Below are positions 34,802 through 43,080 of a DNA stretch of 51,688 nt, piece after piece. Position 1 is the stretch's first letter; every line of letters begins with the position of its first letter. The DNA is from an uncultured Collinsella sp. (lineage in GTDB: Bacteria > Actinomycetota > Coriobacteriia > Coriobacteriales > Coriobacteriaceae). Under the pieces are notes generated by a model. It worked only from the letters and a program-made list of their open reading frames with translations. It did no database searches and had not been told where the DNA came from. The translations under genes were made by a program, and so were the position numbers. The stretch lies in contig CAAEON010000026.1 in NCBI GenBank assembly GCA_900757615.1, forward strand, positions 1 to 51,688, in the 5' to 3' direction.

Positions 34802-35893
34802 CTAGCGTTTCTTTCCGCGGAAGAAGAAGCCGTGCAGCGAGGGCTTGAGTCCGCGGTTGGCGCGATGCTCCTCGATATGATCGTGGATCGAAGCGACGCG
34901 CTCGATGACTTCATCGGGAATCGGCACGTCGGGATTCATGTTCTCGACCTGGCTGACCTCGGCGGCGGCGACCTGGTCGATAATGGGCACATCGTCGCGC
35001 GAGATGACAGGCGTGGCGTCTTCCTTCATCTTGCGATAACGCTTCATCATGTCGGTCTGCAGCTGCTGGGCCGAAGGCGGCGTCCAGATGATGGCGTTGG
35101 CGCCGGCGGCGATGGTTTCGCGGATGCTCTCAGGCGTCTTGCCGCCCGGTGCGATGAGCGGCAAGTTGGGATAGTGTTCGCGCAGTTCACGCAGGACCTG
35201 GGGCGTGTTTTTGCCGGCGGCGATATTGAGAATCTTGGCTCCGGCGCGCACCTTGGCGTGAGCATCGTCGTCGCAGCGAACGACCGTTGCGATGACGGGG
35301 ATGTCTGCCAGATTGGTGATGTGTTCGACCATCTCGGCAGTAGCGGGGGAGTTGACCACGCAGCCCGCCGCGCCCTGCATCTCGGAGACGGCCGCCATCT
35401 GCACGGAGCGCTTGCCGGTGGTGGTGCCACCGCCAACGCCCACAAAGACCGGGCACTCGGCAACGGTCAGCAGCGCCTGCGTAATGGCGGGCTGCGGCGT
35501 AAAGGGGTAGACGGCAAAGACGGCGTCGGCATTGGAGTTGCGGATGACCGCCACGTCGGTGGTGTAGATGAGCGATTTGATGCGGCGGCCAAAGAGCGTA
35601 AAGCCGCTGGCCTCCTCGATCTCATCGGGCATGCGGAGGGCCGCCTTGCGCAGACGCCCATCGATGGGCAGCGGCTCCATGGGCAAAAGGCCATTGGGAG
35701 TTACGGCCACCTGGGGCTCGGTAAATTCGTCTGCAAGCTCTACCTCGGAGAAGTCGACCGAGGCGACGATCTCCTCGTGAACCTCGGCGGGAACATCGAT
35801 GGGAGCTTGGTCGTTTGTCGCGGCAGGCGTATCGAAGGAGCTCGTGGCGACAAAGGCGTCGACGCGCTCATTCAAATCGTTAAGAGTATCCAT
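34802..35893 (-). CDS. TIM-barrel protein of unknown function
   Basis: 363 residues. After an acidic N-terminal region of about 65 residues comes a likely (beta/alpha)8 barrel with VFVGVGGGTTTGKRSV, VIATVVRCDDDAH, AGAKILNIAAGKNT and LIAPGGKTPESIRETIAAGANA. The last resembles the phosphate-binding turn of KDPG-aldolase-like and related barrels. The C-terminus is basic (HGFFFRGKKR). It stands alone, convergent with degV and followed by a shared terminator. I cannot name a substrate; an aldolase- or synthase-like activity is only a guess from the fold. Confidence 0.7.
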   Translation of the reverse strand: MDTLNDLNERVDAFVATSSFDTPAATNDQAPIDVPAEVHEEIVASVDFSEVELADEFTEPQVAVTPNGLLPMEPLPIDGRLRKAALRMPDEIEEASGFTLFGRRIKSLIYTTDVAVIRNSNADAVFAVYPFTPQPAITQALLTVAECPVFVGVGGGTTTGKRSVQMAAVSEMQGAAGCVVNSPATAEMVEHITNLADIPVIATVVRCDDDAHAKVRAGAKILNIAAGKNTPQVLRELREHYPNLPLIAPGGKTPESIRETIAAGANAIIWTPPSAQQLQTDMMKRYRKMKEDATPVISRDDVPIIDQVAAAEVSQVENMNPDVPIPDEVIERVASIHDHIEEHRANRGLKPSLHGFFFRGKKR

Positions 35894-36082
35894 GGTGGTC
35901 CGTTTCTATGTTGTGCGGCCGGCAGTGCACGACCGGCGCTACGTTGCTAAATCGTTTGATGAGTTGATTTTTCCCCGCTGCGCCATCCGTTAGACCGAAC
36001 GCCCGTCGAACGTGAAGGAGCTGTGGTGGCGGGTTTTGAGGTGCTATCTTAAATGTCCCGTTTAAAAGAGAGGTGGCGCGGT

Positions 36083-36253
36083 ATGGAAATCTCGACATTA
36101 TTGGGCTCGATTGGCCTGTGCGTGGGCGCAATCGTTGCCGCCGCGGTCATCTACTTTGTGGTCACGGCCATTAAGGGCAAAAGAGCCGAGCGCAAGGAAC
36201 GCGAGGCACTTAAGCAGCACCGTGACCAGCAGGACAAGCGCGCACGGAGATAG
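36083..36253 (+). CDS. Small single-pass membrane protein
   Basis: 56 residues from the ATG at 36083, preceded by AGAGGTGG; a start at 36053 would add ten residues. One transmembrane helix (LLGSIGLCVGAIVAAAVIYFVV) is followed by a strongly basic cytosolic tail (KGKRAERKEREALKQHRDQQ). It faces the RNA methyltransferase gene. No family is recognised. Confidence 0.65.
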   Translation: MEISTLLGSIGLCVGAIVAAAVIYFVVTAIKGKRAERKEREALKQHRDQQDKRARR

Positions 36254-36277
36254 CTTGTTGAGTTTTGAATCCGTGCG

Positions 36278-37381
36278 CTAGCTGCGTTTTCGGATCAGAG
36301 CGATGTAGAAGCCCTCAAAGTCGCGGCTGGGCGGGATGGTGAGCGTGCCGGGCATGCCGTTGGTGACGGACGAGACGTGGCCGGCGGCGATTGCCTCGGT
36401 CAGGGCGTTGGACTCGATGCACGGCTCCTCACCAGCTTCCTGGGCGCGGCGTGCTTCGCTTTCACACGGCGTGCCGTCGAGGGGGATGAGCTCGCAGTCC
36501 ATATGCTTGTCGAGGGCCTCTTGCAGGGCGTCCTCGTTTTCCTGCGGCATGATCGAACAGGTGGAATAGACCAGCGTGCCGCCCGGCTTGAGGGCACCCA
36601 TGGCACGGTCCAGAAGCGCGCGCTGCGAGCGGGCGCACTTGCCAAGTAGCTGCTCGGTCAGGCCGCGCAGGCTCTTTTCGTTACCGCTGATGACGGTGCC
36701 CGTGCCGGTGCAGGGGGCGTCGAGCAGGATACGGTCGAAGCGGAAGAACTCGTCGAGCTCGCGTGCGTCAATGCGCATGACGGGCACGTTTTTGGCGCCT
36801 TGGCGGTGGAGGTTGGCTTCGAGCTTTTCGGCGCGGGGAATACTCATCTCGCAGGCGGTAAGGTGCGCCTGGCCCTGCGTGAGGGCGGCGATCTGCGTCG
36901 TCTTGCCACCGGGGGCTGCGCACATGTCCAGGATGTCCTCGCCTGCCTGGGCGCCCAGGACCAACGGCGGCATCATGGACGACAGGCTTTGCAAGTAGAT
37001 CTTGCCGTCGCGGTAGATGTCGAGGTCCCACAGATCGGTCACCTGGGCCTCGGGCAGGATGAAGGCGTCCGGATACCAGGTAACGGTTTGGTGCGCGATG
37101 CCGGCCTCGTCGAATGCGGCGGCGATGTCCTCGGCGGTCGCCTTGAGCGTGTTGGCGCGCAGTGTGACTGGGCGTGTGGCCGCGGCGCCAAAGCCTTCGA
37201 TCATGAGCTGAGCGTCAGTGGGGGCATAGGCGCCGGCGACCGTGTCGACCATAAAGCGCGGCAGGTCGGCGGCGGAGGGTTGGGCGGCAAGCTGGTCGGA
37301 AAGCTCTGTGGCGGCAAACTGCCTGAGCTTGAGCTCGGCCTTGACCTGCTTTTTCTGCTTACGACGACGCGGCTTGGACAT
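36278..37381 (-). CDS. RNA m5C methyltransferase, RsmB/RsmF (NOL1/NOP2/Sun) family
   Basis: 367 residues. These enzymes methylate C5 of cytosines in rRNA or tRNA using AdoMet and two cysteines. Motif I (DMCAAPGGKTTQIAAL) lies at about 150, motif IV with the releasing cysteine is DAPCTGTG at about 218, and motif VI with the nucleophilic cysteine is VYSTCSIMPQENE at about 272. The N-terminus is very basic (MSKPRRRKQKKQVK) and could bind RNA. AGGAAGG precedes the start. It begins 40 bases after the MetRS-like gene on the same strand, so the two are probably co-transcribed. The target base cannot be told from sequence. Confidence 0.9.
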   Translation of the reverse strand: MSKPRRRKQKKQVKAELKLRQFAATELSDQLAAQPSAADLPRFMVDTVAGAYAPTDAQLMIEGFGAAATRPVTLRANTLKATAEDIAAAFDEAGIAHQTVTWYPDAFILPEAQVTDLWDLDIYRDGKIYLQSLSSMMPPLVLGAQAGEDILDMCAAPGGKTTQIAALTQGQAHLTACEMSIPRAEKLEANLHRQGAKNVPVMRIDARELDEFFRFDRILLDAPCTGTGTVISGNEKSLRGLTEQLLGKCARSQRALLDRAMGALKPGGTLVYSTCSIMPQENEDALQEALDKHMDCELIPLDGTPCESEARRAQEAGEEPCIESNALTEAIAAGHVSSVTNGMPGTLTIPPSRDFEGFYIALIRKRS

Positions 37382-37421
37382 CCGTCTTTCCTTCCTGTTC
37401 CACCTAGGCCCTGCCGGTTGC

Positions 37422-39572
37422 CTAGTACTGGCTCTCGTGCTTGCTGAAGAAGTCGAAGCGCGGGGGCAGCGGCTTCACGCGGTGCTCGCCGGGCTTCTCG
37501 CCCAGGCTCTCCACAAATTCGTCCGTGGAGGCAAAGATGTTATCCCAGCTAAAGAAGGCAACCGGGTCGACGTCGAAGTACTCGCAGATGAGCTCGCAGC
37601 CTGCCGGGACGATGCCGTGCATGAGCACGGTCGCCACGCGCAGCTCGGTAAAGGCGTCGACGAGGGCCTGCGTCATTGCTGCATTGGCCGGCTCGCCCTC
37701 GAGCTTGTTGGCGGCCTTGGAGGCGTCGCTCCAGCGCTTGTTGGCGGCACGCAGGTAGTCGTCGCACACGGCGAGCGCGCGGTGCGTTTCGAACTTGTAC
37801 ATGGCTTGCTCAAAGGCGAGAGCTGCCTGCTCGGCGGCTTCGACCACGGTGGCGGAGGCGGCGCCGGCGGGGATGCAGCCGTTGCGATAGGGGCTCTCGT
37901 CGCCCTCCTTGATGGCGACGCCGTAGAAGCAGCTGCGGGCCAGGCGGTTGAAGACGCCGGTCAAAAGGGCGCTCTCCTTAAGGGCCGGATCGATAACGCG
38001 CTTGTCGTCGCAGGCACGCACCTCGTTGCCGTCCTTGTCCTTGCCGGTCACACGCGTGTCGTATGCCTTGGGACTAAAGCTCACCGGCTTCTCGGATAGG
38101 CCGAGCGACAGCCAGTGCGCGCGCATCTGCTCGCAGGTGTAGTGGTTGAGCAGGTCGTCTGCCGGCGGGGGAGGCGTCTGCGAGGACGAGCTCGCCTTTT
38201 TGCCCATGTAGAGCAGGTGATAGCAGGCGCTGACGGTGCTCTGCGTAAGGTCCCAACCCAGGGCCTCCCACATGGCGGTTTGCGCGATGCAGTAGAAATA
38301 GATGTTGTCCTGACCGATGAACTGATAGATCTGCGCGTCGTCCGAGCACCACCAGTCGCGCCAGTCGAGCGAGCTGTGCTGGTAGGTGGGCGCGGGGACC
38401 TGCGTGGAATCGGCGGCGGGCTCGCCCATGAGGGCGGCGTCCTGGGCGGCGACGCCCTCGGTTACACCGGCGGCCTTGGCATCGCGTGCGAGCACGGTGC
38501 GCGTATAGCTGATGGGCGCCCACAGGCTCTCGGGCCAGCACCAGCAGGTGACGTCGGAGACGCCATCGACCTCGGGCACCGGAACGCCCCAGTCGATGTT
38601 GCCGGTGATGCGGAAGGGCACGAGCGCCTTGCCGCTGCGGAAGCGCACGCCGCCGTTGGCGAGCACCGCGTGGGCGTCGTCGCGCTCTTTCCAGCTGGGG
38701 AAGGTGACGGTAAAGCTGCTCTTGTTGCCCTCGGGCTCCAGCACGGTGTGCTCGGGGAGCTGGTCCTCGACGGCATCGAAGGCCTCGCGGAACTTGTTCT
38801 GGATGTAGAGCTGAGCCGGCAGCAGCCACTCCTCCATGGTCTTGGAGACCACGGAGCGAACCTGCGGGTTCTGGGCGAGCTTGGCGGTGTAGGTCTTCAT
38901 AAAGTCGAGGTAGGCCGGCAGGTCGAAGTAGAGGTTGTCGACCGGGCACAGCTCGGGCACCTCGCCGGTGAGCTGGCTCTTGGGCGCGATGAGCTCCTCG
39001 GGCTCAAACTGGTGACCCAGGTCGCACTCGTCGGCGTACGCTTTCTCGGACTTGCAGCCCTGGATGGGGCAGCGGCCGATGACCTGGCGGCCGTTGAGGA
39101 ACGTGCCGGCCTTGGCATCGTAGAACTGCAGCGTGGAGCGCTTGGAGATGGTGCCCTGCTCGTGCAGACGCTCGATAATCTCGGCGGTCACCTCGTTGTG
39201 AATCTGCGCAGCCGGCTCAAGGCCCGAGCCGCCGTAGATGTCACAGCTGATGTTGTAGTTGTTGAGGGTCGCGGCCTGGCGGGAGTGATTGGACTCGACA
39301 TACTCGCCGATGGACTTGTCGTAGCCTTCGTTCTCCTTGAGCTTGCGGTAGCTCTCCATGATGGGCGAGCCGTAGCAGTCGGTGCCCGAGGTGAAGATGA
39401 CGTTCTCGCGGCCCAGGCGGTCGCGCAGGAAGCGGGCAAAGAAGTCGGCCGGGACAAAGACGCCGCCGACGTGGCCAAAGTGCAGGCCTTTGTTGCCGTA
39501 AGGCTCGCCGGCGGTAACGATGGCGCGGCGCGGCCAGCTGGGACGGTCGTTCATGGAGTATTTGGATGCCAT
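37422..39572 (-). CDS. Class I tRNA ligase, divergent MetRS-like
   Basis: 716 residues from the ATG at 39572 (AAGGAG four bases upstream). The Rossmann core resembles methionyl-tRNA synthetase: TAGEPYGNKGLHFGHVGG carries the HIGH-type motif (HFGH), FTSGTDCYGSPIMES follows, and a zinc-knuckle-like CPIQGC ... CDLGH lies at about 170. IGQDNIYFYC replaces the usual IGKDIxxFH. Where the family has KMSKS, this protein has MGKKASSSSQTPPPPADD, lacking the second lysine of that motif. The C-terminal helical anticodon domain is present. Whether it is the cell's main MetRS or a specialised paralogue cannot be decided from this window. Confidence 0.8.
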   Translation of the reverse strand: MASKYSMNDRPSWPRRAIVTAGEPYGNKGLHFGHVGGVFVPADFFARFLRDRLGRENVIFTSGTDCYGSPIMESYRKLKENEGYDKSIGEYVESNHSRQAATLNNYNISCDIYGGSGLEPAAQIHNEVTAEIIERLHEQGTISKRSTLQFYDAKAGTFLNGRQVIGRCPIQGCKSEKAYADECDLGHQFEPEELIAPKSQLTGEVPELCPVDNLYFDLPAYLDFMKTYTAKLAQNPQVRSVVSKTMEEWLLPAQLYIQNKFREAFDAVEDQLPEHTVLEPEGNKSSFTVTFPSWKERDDAHAVLANGGVRFRSGKALVPFRITGNIDWGVPVPEVDGVSDVTCWCWPESLWAPISYTRTVLARDAKAAGVTEGVAAQDAALMGEPAADSTQVPAPTYQHSSLDWRDWWCSDDAQIYQFIGQDNIYFYCIAQTAMWEALGWDLTQSTVSACYHLLYMGKKASSSSQTPPPPADDLLNHYTCEQMRAHWLSLGLSEKPVSFSPKAYDTRVTGKDKDGNEVRACDDKRVIDPALKESALLTGVFNRLARSCFYGVAIKEGDESPYRNGCIPAGAASATVVEAAEQAALAFEQAMYKFETHRALAVCDDYLRAANKRWSDASKAANKLEGEPANAAMTQALVDAFTELRVATVLMHGIVPAGCELICEYFDVDPVAFFSWDNIFASTDEFVESLGEKPGEHRVKPLPPRFDFFSKHESQY

Positions 39573-39704
39573 GGGACTCCTTCGCATATGGTGGGAGCGC
39601 GGCCGGGCGCAAGGCCTGGCGACGCGGTGGTCAATTCGTGCATATCGTTCGACATTATCGCACATGCGGGCGGGTGCGTGGCAGGGGCGCTATCCTAAGA
39701 TGCT

Positions 39705-40271
39705 ATGAATGAGATTTCCAACATACATGCGTTTGAGGACGAGGATTTTCTGCACGCCTGCTTCGTGTGGGGGATGGCCGTGCTTGGCGTATTTGCCGTG
39801 TGCCTGGTGCCGGTGTTTATGCTGCTGGGCGGGCCTGCGGACTTGGATGCGGCTGAAGCGGGCAGCTGGATGGCTGTCGTGGGCTGGATAGTCGGCTTGG
39901 CCGCGGTTTCGGCGGCGTCATTTGCCGTGCACGAGCTGGTTCACGGTGTGTTTTTTAAGCTGCTGGCGCCTGCGGGCACGCAGGTGACCTTTGGGGCGAA
40001 TCGCGAGACGGCGATGATCTATGCCTGCGCCGAGGGCGTTGTGTATTCGCGCCGGCGGTACATGGCGGTTTGTCTGGCGCCGACGGTTGTTGTGACGACA
40101 ACGCTTGCCCTGGGGTTTGCGTTTTCGGGCTATCCGCTGCTGTGCTATCTGGCGGCCGGCTTGCATTTGTCGGGCTGTGTGGGCGACTGGTATTACGTGC
40201 GGACCATTTTGCGCGACCGCCGCATTGTCGCCTGCGAGGATACGTCCTTTGGCGTGCGCTTTTTTGGGTGA
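39705..40271 (+). CDS. DUF3267-type membrane zincin
   Basis: 188 residues with about four transmembrane helices. HELVHGVFFKLL (about residue 72) is an HExxH zinc motif inside the membrane region, as in putative metalloprotease family DUF3267. An external or loop part with RETAMIYACAEGVVY follows, and GCVGDWYYVRTIL near the end may supply a third ligand. Substrate unknown. It is followed within 11 bases by queH, so the two share a transcript. Confidence 0.8.
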   Translation: MNEISNIHAFEDEDFLHACFVWGMAVLGVFAVCLVPVFMLLGGPADLDAAEAGSWMAVVGWIVGLAAVSAASFAVHELVHGVFFKLLAPAGTQVTFGANRETAMIYACAEGVVYSRRRYMAVCLAPTVVVTTTLALGFAFSGYPLLCYLAAGLHLSGCVGDWYYVRTILRDRRIVACEDTSFGVRFFG

Positions 40272-40281
40272 GGAGATGTTG

Positions 40282-40857
40282 ATGAAGCCGTTGCTGCTGC
40301 ATGCTTGCTGTGCGCCGTGCTCGCTTGAGCCGGTCCGTCTGCTGCGCGAGGAGGGGTTTGAACCCACGATTTGCTGGACCAACCCCAATATTCAGCCGCG
40401 CGATGAATGGCAGCGCCGCCTGGACGAGCTGCGCCGGTGGTGTGCCGACGGCGGCATCGAGCTCATTGAGGCAGGCGAGGACCGCGAGCGCTGGGAGACC
40501 GGTGTGGCACCGCTGGGCGCCGATCGACCCCGTCGCTGTCGCGCGTGCTATGCCTTGCGCTTGGCCGAGGCGTGCCGCGTGGCCCAGGAGCACGGGTTTG
40601 AGTTTGTGGGTACGACGCTCGCCGTCTCGCCGTATCAGCTGTTCGACACGTGTAATGATGTGCTTGAGCGCTTGGCCGCCGCCCGCGGGCTCACCCCGGT
40701 GATTCGCGATTTTCGCCCGTATTACCCCGAGGCGACACGCCGTTCGCGCGAGCTTGGCATGTATCGGCAGAACTACTGTGGTTGCCGCTTCTCGGCTGTC
40801 GAGGCGGCCATGGACCGCGCCCGCATCCGCGACGAGCGCAAAGCCGCCAAAAAGTAG
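40282..40857 (+). CDS. queH: Epoxyqueuosine reductase QueH
   Basis: 191 residues. QueH reduces epoxyqueuosine to queuosine in tRNA, the last step of the pathway, using an iron-sulfur cluster and further cysteines. LLHACCAPCSLEPV at the N-terminus, RRCRACYALRL in the middle and YRQNYCGCRFS near the C-terminus are the family cysteine motifs. I chose the ATG at 40282, six bases after GAGGAG; the ATG at 40276 abuts it. queA, which acts one step earlier, lies 6 kb downstream, so this organism appears to make queuosine. Confidence 0.93.
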   Translation: MKPLLLHACCAPCSLEPVRLLREEGFEPTICWTNPNIQPRDEWQRRLDELRRWCADGGIELIEAGEDRERWETGVAPLGADRPRRCRACYALRLAEACRVAQEHGFEFVGTTLAVSPYQLFDTCNDVLERLAAARGLTPVIRDFRPYYPEATRRSRELGMYRQNYCGCRFSAVEAAMDRARIRDERKAAKK

Positions 40858-40917
40858 TTCTTTTAGGCTGGGACTTTGAGCTGTCTGCGCGGTACGGTCG
40901 TTTTTGGGAAAGTCGAT

Positions 40918-41574
40918 TTAATTAAGCGTGTGATCGTGGCTCGCTTGATACCAAACGACGACTCCTATGATTCTAATCCTCCGTTTGTTAAACATCAGAT
41001 CCGGACTTGCTGTTGCATATGAATGGGACGACAGCACAATCATGTCGTTTCCTTCTGCAAATCGCCTAATTACCGGTGTTTTACCGTCTGCGAGCGCCAA
41101 TACAGCACAGCCGTTCCAGGGCTTTGCGGTGGTATCGACAAGTAGTAAGCTGCCGGGAGGGTAAATGCGGGACATTTCGTCGCCTTTGATTTTAACGAAA
41201 ACGCTATGTGGGTGACGTTTGGCTACGTCTACAGGCGCGCAAGCATTTTGTTGGCCGTGCGTGATGCGGCGCTTTTGCGATTCGATATCGATGACGGGAA
41301 ATGCGCCCTCCATTTCGTGGATAGCAGGGTCTTCGTCGGTGACGATTCTTTTATTTGCGAGCTTTACGGCCAAACCGTTTTCCTCGCCAACAAGTTCATC
41401 GCGGGTGCAACCGAAGAGCGCTTGTAACTTTTCAATATAGCGCTCACGGGGGGCATACCGACTTTTTTCCCAACGACAAACGGTCTCTTTAGATACCCCC
41501 AACATCTCTGCAAGTTGCGCCTGACCAAGATGCTCCATGGTGCGGAGTTTACGAATATTTGCCCCGAAGCCCAT
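40918..41574 (-). CDS. XRE/S24-like regulator, catalytically degenerate
   Basis: 218 residues. An N-terminal helix-turn-helix (MGFGANIRKLRTMEHLGQ; LAEMLGVSKETVCRWEKSRY) is followed by a LexA/CI-type S24 domain (FVKIKGDEMSRIYPPGSLLL ... VIRRFAEGNDMIVLSSHS). The usual catalytic Ser (GDSM) is Glu here and the Lys partner position is Arg, so self-cleavage is unlikely. The start lies two bases after the arcA stop at 41577, making an arcA-regulator operon; by position it probably controls the divergent arc genes. An AT-rich leader and candidate operator lie between the two arc operons. Confidence 0.85.
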   Translation of the reverse strand: MGFGANIRKLRTMEHLGQAQLAEMLGVSKETVCRWEKSRYAPRERYIEKLQALFGCTRDELVGEENGLAVKLANKRIVTDEDPAIHEMEGAFPVIDIESQKRRITHGQQNACAPVDVAKRHPHSVFVKIKGDEMSRIYPPGSLLLVDTTAKPWNGCAVLALADGKTPVIRRFAEGNDMIVLSSHSYATASPDLMFNKRRIRIIGVVVWYQASHDHTLN

Positions 41575-41576
41575 GG

Positions 41577-42827
41577 CTATAGATCCTCTCGCCACAGAGG
41601 GAGGCATAGACAGTTTGTGCCACCATAGCCTTTGGTGAGCTCGTCAATGGATAGCGGGAATAATTCCATTCCTGCTTTCTCAAGCGCTTCGTTGGTCCAA
41701 ACGTTTTCTTCATATACGCATAGTTTTCCTGGCGAGAGCGCAAGGATAGACGTTGCGTTGTTCCGGCGTTCTCTTTCGTAGGCGGTTTGATTCCCGCCTC
41801 CGCAGTCAATTACTTTTATTGGTTCGCAGCAGGCTGCAGAGAGTATTTCCGGAATCGTGCGATCGATAGGAGTGATCGTAAGGCCCCTTCCGGATCGTTT
41901 TAGTTGAATGCTGTATGCATCAACGGCATTGCATATCTCACGATCGATGAGGAACGCGTCGTGATCAATTCTACTTATGAACGTATCGAGGTGGATACGC
42001 AGCCCGTCAGAGGGGACTCGAATCGCAATTAGCTCGGTGGTCTGGAATTTATTTGAGGTCAGGAGCTCTTTGGCAAGTGACTCGACGGCGGCGGGTTCAG
42101 TTCGGTCAGAGATTCCAACTAATATTGTCTTAGCACTGATAACAATAATGTCTCCGCCTTCGATATGGTAACTACTCCTGTTCAAATCACATACTGGAGT
42201 TTCTCCCATGATCTTGTGGTGGGTGAATATCTGCCGGTATAAGGCGACCTCACGATCACGCTCAGGCCAATACATATGATTTAGGATGATGCCGTCTCCG
42301 ACTACCACAGCAGGATCACGAGTGAAAAAAAGCGTGTTGAGGGGATTGACCAAGAGCGAGGCGGGATCAAATTGCTCGTGCACGAGCGCCCGTAGTGTTT
42401 CCGACTGGTTTGAACATAGCTCAGTGTCTCCAAAGCGAATGCCGTTAAGTACTATATTCACCAATTCCTGGGTGTTCTTAGCGTTCTCAAACAACTGGGT
42501 TATTGTCTCGAGGAACTCTCTACCTGTTGCCCCGCTGCAACGGAGGTAGTCATCAATAAAATATTTAAGTGATTGGGGCTCAGTTTCAAGTGAGTCTTCG
42601 AGAAGGTCCCTAATTTCAATGGTTTCTACGCCATGCTTCTCAAGCAATTGAACCATGGAATCGTGCTCATACATTGCTTTGTCGAGGTCAAAACGACCGC
42701 TCCATTTTCGCAGGGAGAAAACTTGGCTGAAGTCGGCATCAGGGTAGTTTTGTGTTTCAGCTCCTGGTCGATGGACAAGTACAGCTTTTAAATGACCGAT
42801 TTCATTTGTTACGTGTATGCCTTGCAT
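41577..42827 (-). CDS. arcA: Arginine deiminase, paralogue 1
   Basis: 416 residues. Converts arginine to citrulline and ammonia, the first step of the arginine deiminase pathway. The guanidine-binding and catalytic motifs are present: FFTRDPAVVVG, YHIEGGDIIVI, the RIHLDTFIS histidine segment and the C-terminal nucleophile Cys406 (GGTNCLCLPLWRE). CAGGAGA precedes the ATG. It is divergent from the antiporter-arcA2-arcB operon and co-transcribed with the S24-like regulator. Its codon use is more AT-rich than the core genes. Active sites look intact, so both copies may be functional. Confidence 0.93.
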   Translation of the reverse strand: MQGIHVTNEIGHLKAVLVHRPGAETQNYPDADFSQVFSLRKWSGRFDLDKAMYEHDSMVQLLEKHGVETIEIRDLLEDSLETEPQSLKYFIDDYLRCSGATGREFLETITQLFENAKNTQELVNIVLNGIRFGDTELCSNQSETLRALVHEQFDPASLLVNPLNTLFFTRDPAVVVGDGIILNHMYWPERDREVALYRQIFTHHKIMGETPVCDLNRSSYHIEGGDIIVISAKTILVGISDRTEPAAVESLAKELLTSNKFQTTELIAIRVPSDGLRIHLDTFISRIDHDAFLIDREICNAVDAYSIQLKRSGRGLTITPIDRTIPEILSAACCEPIKVIDCGGGNQTAYERERRNNATSILALSPGKLCVYEENVWTNEALEKAGMELFPLSIDELTKGYGGTNCLCLPLWREDL

Positions 42828-42911
42828 GTCTGTCTCCTGTCCTGCTGGTTTTTATATAAGGCTAAGGCAGGTTCCTTGTTGTGTTGCGGAAAAGTTAAAA
42901 GACGTATGTAA

Positions 42912-42947
42912 TTGACAAATAACATCAATTTTAATAATCAGATTGAT
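42912..42947 (+). promoter_or_regulatory. Candidate promoter and operator of arc operon
   Basis: TTGACA (42912-42917) and TAATCA (42935-42940) are 17 bases apart, a good sigma-70-type promoter. An inverted repeat ATCAAT / ATTGAT (42924-42929, 42942-42947) overlaps the -10 region and could bind a dimeric repressor. The AT-rich 42828-43080 gap holds no gene. Confidence 0.5.
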
Positions 42948-43080
42948 TAATAACGTCACTTTAGCTGCCGTTCATAGGTGAAAAGCGACACGATGGCGAT
43001 GGTTGGCCGACCACCGCTGAGCAACCTCATACATTTATGGTGCCAGCTGGATAGATGGGAAAAGGAATGAAGGAGGAGAT

